Assembly (NCBI GenBank): GCA_911728435.2
Contig: OU452211.1
Span: 11,824,428 to 11,888,427, forward strand
DNA length: 64,000 bases
Origin: Apoderus coryli
Taxonomy: Eukaryota > Arthropoda > Insecta > Coleoptera > Attelabidae
Reading direction: 5' to 3'
Under the pieces are notes generated by a model. The model did no database searches. It was not told the origin of the DNA and saw nothing but the letters and a program-made list of their open reading frames with translations. The translations under genes and the position numbers were made by a program. Shown in pieces: positions 23,901 through 35,900 of this stretch (its first letter is position 1; every line of letters starts with the position of its first letter).

Positions 23901-26900
23901 CTTCAACTGTTTTTGAATAGATGTCGTTTGGCATGCAAATAGCCCTTCATAATATTTAGTTCTGCATAAATGTCTAATACGATATCCGCTTGTATATTTG
24001 TTAAAAATATTAAGCGATAACTTACCGCTTCACAGCAGTCTAAATCCAGCAGATACACGGCACATCGCTCACACTTTAGCAGATCCTGTGCCTCTCGCAT
24101 AATTTTCGTAACTAGGCATTCTAAATTGTTTTGTTCCTCAAAAATACTTCGAGCCAAATTCAATAGAATCTGCAATCGTAAGTTATTAATAATACACAGA
24201 TTTAGAATAAACCCTGAACGTTAAAACGAACATATTTCAACTTTGCCTCGCTCCTCTAACGTTTACAATTTTTTTATTCAAAATCAAAACGTTTCGACAA
24301 AGATAGAATATTATAAAGCTGTCCACCAACCTGATTCCTTTTGTATTCCAATACAGAAACCTCAAACAATTGAGCATTCTGTATGCCGATACCGCAAAAT
24401 GTAAGATACCGTTGGAAAACTTCGACGTCATGCATTGTGAACTCCTGCTGTGTCTCGTTGGTTTTATTGATAATTTGTGCTACACCAATTACATCACCCT
24501 CATAGTTGCAAATGGGCATGCAGAGTATCAAATTGGTTACGTAGCCAGTTTTCATATCAATCTTGTTGTTAAATCTCGGGTCCTGTGCATAATAATCCGA
24601 TACAAATTTATGTGATTTAGAATTTTGAGTAAAGATAAGGGATTCTAAAATGCACCCTTAGGTTTGGGTTGTCTTCCATCAGAGGCTGTGTTCACTCCCC
24701 GTTGACTTTTCCCTTTAATGTACATAATTGTGTTGTCTATATATGTATATTATTTTCTCCCTTATTATTGTTATTTGTCAAGAGATATACATTGGTGCCA
24801 TTCTCTCTTTCTTTAATTCAATAATTTAATACTTAACTAAACTTGATACTTGCAACCCTGAGCCTTCGCCGCCCGCGATGGAAGAAGAAGTAAAGCAAGG
24901 TCAAGTGCGCACAGGAAGAATGATGAACACTCGCTCGCTAACCGCACGACAAAAATTAACGATTCGCTCCCAATAAAAATTAAAAGTGAAACTCTCGGAT
25001 TACAATTACGGTTAAAAGTTTACATAAACGAAACTGGTGATCTCCTCTGCCTACGTGCCAGAGCCCTTTGACCACACGGAGTACAAGAAGACGCGGCATT
25101 CAAGGTAAGGGGTGATTATATCAAGTTCTTTCTCAATATAATTATTTTAATTTAAATAATCTCTCTCGCTCTCAATCATTGGTCCTTCGAGCCGGATACC
25201 TAATCTTGTATTAGGGTAATTGATTATTAGTATTTTATTACTATTTCTCTATTGCATAAATGTATATTTCTTGATAATTTATAAAATTTAAATTATTCAT
25301 CCTTTTCTCTCACATTATATCCCATCTCTCTCTAAATTGCTAGAAACGAACAAACTAATACAAATTTTAGTTGGACACACAAAAAATTATCTTTTCACTT
25401 TTCATACCTATTTGCTCGACCGCTGTAGGTATTTGTCTCCTTTTGTTTATTTACTATTTTTTTTGAAATTTGTTTTGAGTTGAACAGGTCATTACTCGGA
25501 ATTCCCCTCGGAATCCCCCTTGGAATTCCCATAGACTTACATTCCATTGGTACAGGGTCGTTCATATTGGTTGTGATTTGATCCTCATTAATTGATTTTT
25601 TCCCCTCAAATATGAGTGCTTCAACAGCAAATAAAATTAAACAACATATCGCCTTACGTGACTCAGATGTTAGAGAGTTAAGCGAAATTAAAGTACGCGC
25701 AGAAGGTGCTAGAGTTAATGAGGCCGAACGCTCAGTTTTTAAAGTGCTTTTTAAACGAGTTGCTCAAATTCACGATGATTTTGTGAAAAACCACGTTTCG
25801 TTAATTGCGTTAATTGCTACAGTGGATAACCCGGATTTTGATGCCCCTAATTATGTTAGAACACAGTTTATGGTAGATTGTGCCATAGTAGAATCAATTT
25901 ATATCGAACTTTTTGATCGTCCTGCTCCCGAAAATAGGGTTGAAGATAATACAGGTTCTCGTAACATAAAGCTACCTAAAATTGAAATTCCTAAATTTTC
26001 AGGTGATTATAAAGAATACAGGAAATTTATTGATATTTTTAATTCTTTGGTTCATAATAACGCTTCACTTTCGAATATTGAAAAATTTAATCACTTAATA
26101 AATTCTTTAAGAGGTCCTCCGTTGGCTTTGGTGCAGTGTACTCCGATGTCCGATACAAATTATACCATTGCTTATGATTCCTTAGTTAAAAGATATCAGA
26201 GTAAACGTTTGAGTGCTACTGCATACTTTCAAGAGATAGACAATACCCAAAAATTACTAGTAAATCCTGGTGCTGGCAAACTACGTCATTTGGTGGACGT
26301 TTTTGTGGAAAATGTCGCAGCGCTTGCAAGTCTGGAGTTTCCAGTAGAACAGTGGGATTTTATACTCTTTTATATGTTGCAAAAAAGATTAGATGTTGAT
26401 ACGCTCACGCATTTCGCAATGGAACATTCTGATAATTTGGATAGTATTCCCTCGTTTAATACCTTAGTTGAATTTATTTTAAAACATTGTAATGCTTTGG
26501 ATTCAGTGGAGGCATCGACAAATCAGAAACAAAATAAAAGTGAAGTTTCTAAGTTTCCGAATAGTTTTGCGAATAAGCCTTTTAAGTCGGGTCGTGCCGC
26601 ATCTAGCTCATTTTTCACTAATTCAAATAATCTCTTGTGCATAACTTGTAAAGGTAATCATAAAATCTATGAATGTAATGTCTTTCAAAATAAATCCCCA
26701 CGCGATAGATATAATGTAATAAAAGAAGCCAGATGGTGTACGAATTGTTTAGGAACCAAACATACGAGTCAAAATTGCCGATCTAAGGAAAATTGTCGGT
26801 ATTGTAAGTTACGTCATCACTCTCTTTTACATTTTTCTGATCAGCCTAGAAACAATGATGCTAATAATAGCACACAGACCGATACAAGTAATTCTCTTAC

Positions 26901-29900
26901 GGGAACTCCCGAGAATACAGCTCAAACTAGCGCAAATTCTTTTTACATTGCCCCTCGAACCTCCATGGTTGCTCATAATGTTAATAATGTTTTACTCTCT
27001 ACTGCGCTGGTGGATATCGCCGATTCACATGGAAATTTCCATAAATGCCGCTTAGTATTGGACTGCGGTTCTCAAGTTAATTTCATCACGCAAAAATGTG
27101 CACAACGCTTAGGTTTGCCATTAGTTAAATATTCACTCGCTATTAATGGCGTCGGTCCGATGACGTCTACCGCTTCTCGAGGTTGCGTAACATGTTCAAT
27201 AAAACCTTCAAACAAGTCGAAACCTATGTTTACTTTCGATGCACATGTTCTGCAAAATATTTGTTCCGATTTGCCCTCCGATCAAAGTTGTAAAAAATTT
27301 GCGTCTCGCCTGGCTTCGTTAAATTTAGCAGATCCAACTTTTGACGTGCCCAGTACGATAGATTTATTAATCGGTGCTGAACTTTTTTCTGACATTTTAC
27401 TAGACGGTAAATTATCATATGGCCCATCACAACCGCACGCATTGAACACGGTTTTCGGGTGGATAATTATGGGAAAAACTCGCGCAGAACCATCCAATGT
27501 CGCAAATTCATTTTTTTGTTCAACAGATGAAATAAATATAGACGTTACGCTGAAACGTTTTTGGGAAGTAGAGGAGCTGCCTTCAGTAAATAATTTTCTC
27601 TCTCCTGATGATACTCTATGCGAGCAGATATACGCAAGTAATGTTAAACGTATTAGTTCGGGTCGATATACTGTATCTTTACCCTTCCGGGATGTGGTAC
27701 CTAATTTTGGTAACATACGCGATGTTGCCGTTCGTAGATTTTTGTCCCTGGAGCGTAAACTTTTGAAAAATGCCGAACTCTATAAGCAATACGGTGATAT
27801 TATCCAAGAATATTTGGACAATAATCATATGCAGCCTGTAAAATATGATTCATTCGATTTTAAATATTTTATGCCTCATCATGCAATTCTTAAATCGTGT
27901 AGTACCACTACGTCCTGCCGCATAGTCTTTGATGCTTCGGCAAGAGATCGATGTTTTCCCTCATTAAACGACGCTCTCCTTGTAGGTCCCAAACTACAAA
28001 ATAATATTAATAATATTTTGATAAATTTTAGATTTCACAAATACGTATTTACCGCTGATATAAAAGCTATGTATAGGCAAATACTCGTAAATCCTGATCA
28101 TTTGCAGTATCAGAATATTGTATGGAGGTTCTCTCCAAATGAAGATTTAAAGGATTTTCAAATTAATAGGGTTGTTTTTGGCATCTCCAGTTCACCTTTT
28201 CTCGCATTACGGACTTTGAAACAGTTGGCACAGGATGAAAGATTGTCTTATCCGGAAGCTGCTAAACTTTTAGAAACAGATGTTTATGTCGACGACATAG
28301 TAGCCGGTTCGAACAGTATTTCGAGTGCGTTATATCTCCAAAACCAGTTAATTGAGTTGCTAAGTAAGGGCGGATTCGATCTGCGAAAGTTCTCAAGTAA
28401 TAATGAAAAATTATTGTCACATCTACCCCAGCACTTACTGCATTCAGAATCTCTCTCATTAGATCTTGAACCGGAAGTTACGGTTAAAATACTAGGGCTC
28501 AAATGGGATCCAAATCGCGACGTATTTTTATATTTTGTTGAACCTCAAAATAGGGAATGCACTAAACGCATACTCCTCTCGGAACACGCCCGAATTTATG
28601 ATCCGTTAGGTTTCTTAACTCCGCTCACTCTCTTTGCTAAAATTATGATTCAACATCTTTGGACTTTAGGTCTAAATTGGGATGAATCTCCTCCTCAGTA
28701 TATTGTTAGCCGTTGGGAACAATATAAAATAGAATTACCGGAATTAGAAAAACTCTCATTACCCCGCCAATTTATACCCGATAATTATAATTTGTGTGAA
28801 TTACATGGGTTTTGTGACAGCTCGGAGAAAGGATACGCTGCCGTTGTTTATTTACGTTTCTCTTTAGATAATGATATTTATTAAGTTATTTTTAATTATT
28901 GCTAAAGCTAAAGTCACCCCACTTAAAAAATTAACAATTCCTCGGATAGAACTTTGTGCGGCTTATCTTTTATCGGAACTGTTAAGTTATGTGGTCTCGC
29001 TTTTTCAAAATAAATTGAATTTTAATATATATGCTTGGTCAGACTCTGCAATAGTGCTCAATTGGATAAAATCTTCTCCTCACCGTTGGCAAACGTTTGT
29101 TGGCAACAGAGTCGCAAAAATACAAGAGAATATTTCGCCCACTCGCTGGTTTTATGTTCCAACCGGCTCTAATCCTGCCGATTGCGCATCTCGTGGACTT
29201 TTACCCAAGGAATTGGTTAACCATCATTTGTGGTGGGAAGGTCCTGATTTTCTTCATAAAACTTCTGATCATTGGCCCTCTCAAAATTGCCCAACTTCTC
29301 ATGATATTGAAGAAAGGAAATCTTTGGTTTTCAATACTCAAGTTGATTTACATATGTTGGATACGTTATTAAATAACTATTCATCATTTAACAAAATAAA
29401 ATTTATTCTTAGTTATATTTTACGCTTTATTCATAACATTAAAAGCCCTCACAACAAATTTCGTGGCGTATTATCTCCTTTTGAAATTAAAACCTCTATT
29501 CACATCCTTATCAAACACACACAAGATAGTGAATTTTATGATATTATCCAGTCTCTTAAAACAAAAAAGAAAATTCCAAAGACTTTTAGAAAATTATGCC
29601 CTTTTTTTGATGAACTAGGTATTCTCAGGGTCGGCGGTAGATTGAATTATGGATCTGAGTTAATTTTCGCACAAAGGCATCCTGCTATTTTACCCCGAAA
29701 ATGCCGCTTCACAGACCTGATTATTGAACATTATCATAAAAAATATTGTCACACGGGTTCACAAGCCTTACATAACTTGTTGCGCCAGGAGTATTGGATT
29801 TTATCTCCCAAAAGAGCAATTAATGCAATCATTAGCAAATGCCTCAAATGTTGGAAATTAAACCCCACACCCTTTCAACCACCTATGGGTAACCTTCCCA

Positions 29901-32900
29901 GTACTAGGATTTCAGAAATAAAGCCTTTTTCCATAGTGGGTGTCGACTTTTGTGGGCCATGTAAAATTACTATGGCTAAATATCGGGGTGCTAAATCCAT
30001 AAAGGCATACATATGTTTATTTGTTTGTTTTGCTACCAAATCTCTTCACATTGAATTGGTGTCCGATTTATCGACAGAAGCCTTTCTCGCAGCACTTCGC
30101 AGATTTATAGCTCGAAGAGGTCGTTGTTCTCAAATATATAGTGATCATGGTACTAATTTTGTAGGAGCCAAAAATTACTTATCCGAAATAATGGAATACG
30201 CTTCGAAATCTGAACAAATTTCATGGCATCTCTCACTTCCCACCGGAAGCCATTTTGGAGGCTTGTGGGAGGCAGGGGTTAAATCGGTAAAAACGCATTT
30301 AATGCGTGTGATTGGGGATCAGATATTAACTTATGAAGAGCTGAATACCGTGTTAGTTCAAATCGAATCAACACTAAATTCTCGCCCTCTTTCGGCTGTC
30401 AGCTCTGACCCTAACGATTTAACAGCACTAACACCTTCTCATTTTCTGACATTAGAACCCAGTCAAGATTTGCCTGATGGTGACCTGACCAACTTAAAAC
30501 TTAATTCTCTCTCTCGTTGGCAACTTATTTTAAGATTACATCAGAGTTTCTGGCATAGATGGAGAAATGAATACCTTCATACGTTACAGCAAAGGTCCAA
30601 GTGGACTGATTCTATATCTCCTGTTGAGATCGGCACATTGGTTGTCATCAAAGATGATAATTTGCCCCCTTCTAAATGGATATTAGGTAGAATCCTTTCG
30701 TTGCATCCAGGGGCAGATCAGATATACCGAGTTGCCACGGTGAAAACCGCAACCAGTGTTTATAAGCGGCCTTTGGTCAAACTTTGTCCGCTTCCTAATT
30801 CTGACACTGTTTAAAATGTATATTTTAAAGGTCGGCGGAATGTTCACTCCCCGTTGACTTTTCCCTTTAATGTACATAATTGTGTTGTCTATATATGTAT
30901 ATTATTTTCTCCCTTATTATTGTTATTTGTCAAGAGATATACATTGGTGCCATTCTCTCTTTCTTTAATTCAATAATTTAATACTTAACTAAACTTGATA
31001 CTTGCAACCCTGAGCCTTCGCCGCCCGCGATGGAAGAAGAAGTAAAGCAAGGTCAAGTGCGCACAGGAAGAATGATGAACACTCGCTCGCTAACCGCACG
31101 ACAAAAATTAACGATTCGCTCCCAATAAAAATTAAAAGTGAAACTCTCGGATTACAATTACGGTTAAAAGTTTACATAAACGAAACTGGTGATCTCCTCT
31201 GCCTACGTGCCAGAGCCCTTTGACCACACGGAGTACAAGAAGACGCGGCATTCAAGGTAAGGGGTGATTATATCAAGTTCTTTCTCAATATAATTATTTT
31301 AATTTAAATAATCTCTCTCGCTCTCAATCAGGCTGCAATACAACGATGTTAGCGCAGTGAGATTTAAAAACCGTTTTGGTAAAGTGGTAAAACTCGTTTT
31401 CCAATATTATTATAAGCTAAAAGTTCTACTCATCGGTTATATGATATGAATTAATTTTCTTAGCCCGGAGTTTCCCTTTTTAAAAAACTTTATTTTCAAA
31501 ATACAAAATTACAATATTTCTGGTTTATATTAACAAATAAAATTATTATAACTGAACTTGAAAAATAGCGTCTTCTTCCTATATATAATGTTTACTGCGG
31601 TGTCATTTGATCTCGCTTGGTCAGCATTTATACGGAGTGGACCATCATATAACTCCTCCCTCCTTAGAATAAAACTACGCCTGGTTTAGGGGTAGTTGGA
31701 TATGTTGGTATGTCTGAGTTTCCAAGTTGGTCTTCTTTCCATTGAGTTTTCGTCCTATAATGCACTTATATACCATATATGAGCATATTCCAAACACTAA
31801 CATATAGATCAAAATTGTCCATAGACTCGGAAATTTTGAAATGCTGTCAAAAATTGTATATGGCTGATTTTTCATGATTTTATTTTGTAACTCGTATAGA
31901 CTGTCTAAATTTATCTCTTGCAGATGGATACTTAAATTAAGGAGTGGAAGGTACTCTTTGGTTTCGTTAAAATCTGGGAAAATGATTGGCTGTTGACTGG
32001 AATTGGTTTCCTTTTGGTTATTGATTATTATTTTATCTTCGGTCTTTATTTGGCACCCAGTTGGTATTGTCGTTAAGTAACTTCCTAGTAACCTTTGGTT
32101 TTCTTCTTGAAAAGGGCATTTTAATTGTACGATAGTTTCCTTTGGTAGTACTAAAATCCATTTATCTGATTGTAGTTCCCAGAGGCTCTTTTAATCCCGA
32201 TAGGAATGTTTTCAAGGCAAGGTCGTTATACAAATTTCTTTTTAATGTTTTACCAGCAACTGATAATTCGTGCGCATCAACAAAAGAACATAAAAGATTT
32301 AGTATGTGTAAAATCCTGTCGTAAAATTGACTAGGTTTTTCATTAGGTGCTTGTCTCATCATAACCAGATCCCTATTTAAACAAGTTTCGTCTCTTTGAT
32401 CGGCAAAATTACGTCTTAAGGTGTCCTTAAGTTCATTCCAGGTGTTAACATTTTGGATGTTTACAACTAATTTAGCATGACCACTAAGTTTGCCAATTAA
32501 AGAATTTAATAGGTATATATTGTGAAAATTATTTGGGTTAGCTATGTCGTAAAAAGAATCAATCAAAGTTTGGCAAGTAGATAAATATCTGTTTAAATCA
32601 TTAGCGTTACCGTCGAAGGTAGGAACACAGTTTAGATATTCAGGTTTAAAAGTATTTGCCATTTTGCTATTACTATTATCTAAAGCAATAATTTCATTCA
32701 AATTATCTTTAATATTGACTTCTAAGTTTTGGTCGTAAATAGCAGAGTCAGTTGAAGGAGTTTGCAATGAGAGATTTTCTAAATTTTCGATAAGATTATT
32801 GATTGACATTACATTTATCACTTACACTAATACAATCAGGTTCGCTCTGGCCATTACTATAAGTTCCAAGTCTTGATTAGGCGATGATGGTCCTTCTCAA

Positions 32901-35900
32901 TCACTTAGTCCTTGCGACGATAGACAATATTGATTCTATCGACCGATGATCGATTGTTCAAGAGCACTTTATAGTTCTGCGATAGATTGGGATTTTTCGA
33001 TGTCCAGAAAGTCCCTTCTATAAAACACCCTCGCACCAACGTCACAACAAAGGTTCGTATTTTCGGTAAATCCGTTGACACGAAAAAGCAATACGATTGA
33101 TTCGCACACTTCCGAAAATCCTACTGACTGCGCCAATTAATTTTCTTAGCCCGGAGTTTCCCTTTTTAAAAAACTTTATTTTCAAAATACAAAATTACAA
33201 TATTTCTGGTTTATATTAACAAATAAAATTATTATAACTGAACTTGAAAAATAGCGTCTTCTTCCTATATATAATGTTTACTGCGGTGTCATTTGATCTC
33301 GCTTGGTCAGCATTTATACGGAGTGGACCATCATATAACTTATGGCAAGTCAGTTTATGATTAGAACAGGTATCATAGCTGCTCTGTCAAATGTAACACG
33401 ATTACCTAGGACGTAGATTCTTGTGGAACGTATTTAAACTCTAAGTATGTTAGAGCCGAGAATATGTGTTACGTTTACAATGGTCGAATCTTCTTGATGG
33501 GATAATAATGAAAGTGATTGAGAGGCAGACGTATAGTGAAGGATTGCTCGATCTTGTTATTTAAGGCTAAAATAATTTTTGGGTCTGTATATTGGAGTTT
33601 TTATTGTACCTATAAAAAAATGAAATCTGCAGATAGCGTATTTTTAAATTTAGGTAATCCGGTAGAAATATATTATGTGCCAACCAAACCAATGATTTTT
33701 TAGAATGTAAATTTTATGCATTTATGCAATTGGATTTTTTTACGATCTGTGTACATGAAATTGCACGTATAATTTGGTTGCATACAGCTTTGATATCCAT
33801 CATATAGAAGAAGTATTGATAATTTTAAACATCATTTTGTATAATTTTTGTATTTTACGAAAAGTATTTTTCATCCTTTTTACAATAATTATCCTTATAA
33901 TCTAGTAATAGTGATAGAAGGGAGGACTAGCGAATAGGCTATATAATTACCTTTTTACTAGTTTTACGGACAGACACTGGCAATCACTGTGAACTTTTAT
34001 ATACTTCCATAAAGCTTTTCGTAGCATCCTAATATCCATAAGGTAAGGTAATATTCAAAGGTGTAGATAATAAAAATTTGGCAGTTTGATGAAAAAAAAT
34101 ACAGTGGAAACCAAACAATGGCTCTTCAACGATCTTCTATAGACGTTATTGATGATAGCATTCAACTACAGAATGAAATTTATGAGGAAAAAACATGAAG
34201 TGATATTAACAAGGCCAGGAAGGTCTCATCACAGTCAGCTGTGGGGGTTGTCACTCTCTCTCTTGTTGGCTAATTAGCTTCCTCGTTTTCTTTGATCATT
34301 GCTTAAGTTTTTAAGTTTGCCTAGGCTTTTCCATATCATTTTTGCGAGCTTATGACGTAAGACTTCCCTCTGCGGTTGACTCAGAGCTGGAGTTCCTTCT
34401 TTGGTCAGTTGCTCAGTCGTGTTGTTTGAATTTGTATTTTAATTTTGACCTGGTTAACAAAAATTCATCCTGTATCTATGCAGGAAAGCGGCATTAATAT
34501 TAAATTTCACCTGACACATCAATAAAGATATCATCCATCTATTTCAACTTTAATTGCCATATTAGTATTAATGGTTATAGCCAATTCGCTTATTGCTAGT
34601 CACTGCCATGCTGATACCTATTAAACTTCGATGTGGGTAGGTATATTATGCCTATTTAGTTTGAAGTTGTAATTCTGCTAGTTATACCGCTAATATTTGT
34701 TTTTACGCTATTCAGTTAGTTTAGAGTTTGGTACGAATATACAGAATGTCCTATAGTGAACACTTATTAGAATAGTTCTGAGACGACAGAGAGTATAGTG
34801 TCTTCAAAACTGCTATCATTAAGCAGGAGTCAGATGCGAATAACTATGGGACTTCTTACTGGGCATTGCGCTCTGAGAGACCACCTAAATAAGATGGGGC
34901 TGTACAATGGGGACCTGCAATGCAGATTGTGTAATGGGGCAGTTGAAACAGCTTACCATGTAATATGTGAGTGTGTAGTTCTACAACGAAGAAGACACGC
35001 TATCTTTGGGCATTCGCTGATTGCGCCAGCAGATATTGACACCCAACACATAACTGAACTCCACAAGTTAGTGGAGGGTACAGGGCTGCTGGATTGGGTG
35101 GCATAATATACGGGGATTTTTCACAATAAGCCCATGAGGCTGCAGTGAAACCGGGGACTTAAGTCGTACGGACCCTTTCAAAAAAAAAAAAAAAAAAAAA
35201 AATAGTGTCTTCAAAAGTGGTTCTTTTAAATTGAACACCAGGCTTTTAAAAAAATTTATTTGATCCTATGTAACAAAAACAAATAAGTGCAACTTTTAAT
35301 TAGATTGTTTATTTCTAAAATGTGTAGTTTTTGAAATATTCACAATTTAAAATTGTACATTGCCGTTGGCGACTCACGATGGGTAATTAATTGAGTTAGC
35401 CATGACAAGAACAGCAATGCAGAGATGTAAAATCCAAAAATAAATAATGTTAATTGTTATCAATCATTCTTGGTGACAGTACAGTTTAATTGAATTCAAT
35501 GGAAAATACGTATTCAAATGCTGACGTCCTAAATGAATTATTTATCCATAAAGAATGTAACAAAGAACCAAATAGAGTCTGTAGAGCCTTTAACGAAAGA
35601 TATCCTCATTTATTTTAAATAGAAAACATCCTCAGGTAACTAATCTTATAGAAACAATGCTCATGGATAAACGATAAAGTGTTAGCTAGTATAATTTCGA
35701 TATCCTCAATTGCAAACAATTTCGAGAAAGAATTGAAGAAGTTTAAAAGATCAATTAAATTATGGCAGGATTTATGCAAACCAAGTTTTACCAAAACCTA
35801 GAACTTCAACAACAGTAAATGTCTTGGAATATTTTACTGCAAATTCGGAATAGTCAGTGTGTGCTGCTGAGCATACTTTAGCGGCTTGCAGGCAATTCTA

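Larger units (their letters stand above)
24689..31330 (+). mobile_element. Nearly intact BEL/Pao LTR retrotransposon
   Basis: 6642 bp with two 490-bp LTRs (TG...CA) that look identical base for base, a perfect 5-bp target duplication GGCTG (24684-24688 and 31331-31335), a primer-site-like segment right after the left LTR, and a purine run GGCGGAA before the right LTR. It carries gag, protease, reverse transcriptase/RNase H and integrase in BEL/Pao order. There is a single frame change around 28870-28885 and no env frame. LTR identity implies a recent insertion. It sits in a Pde11 intron, antisense to the gene, within an older Penelope-like remnant. Confidence 0.95.
31449..33340 (-). mobile_element. 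Errantivirus (Ty3/gypsy group) with a large internal deletion
   Basis: Two 206-bp direct repeats (31449-31654 and 33135-33340) are the LTRs. In element orientation they start AGTTATATGATGG and end AATTAATT. A 4-bp target duplication TATG flanks them (31445-31448 and 33341-33344), typical of the TATA-targeting 17.6/297 type. Directly inside the 5' LTR the minus strand reads GGCGCAGTCAGTAGGATT, much like the serine-tRNA primer site of that group, and a purine run AAGGAGGGAGG precedes the 3' LTR. Between them are a gag start and an env end; protease, reverse transcriptase and integrase are gone. It cannot move on its own. Confidence 0.88.

Noticed and set aside
25612..30814. A BEL element with an envelope gene (retrovirus-like)
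   Set aside because: No frame with a signal peptide, furin-like site or membrane anchor exists between integrase and the 3' LTR.
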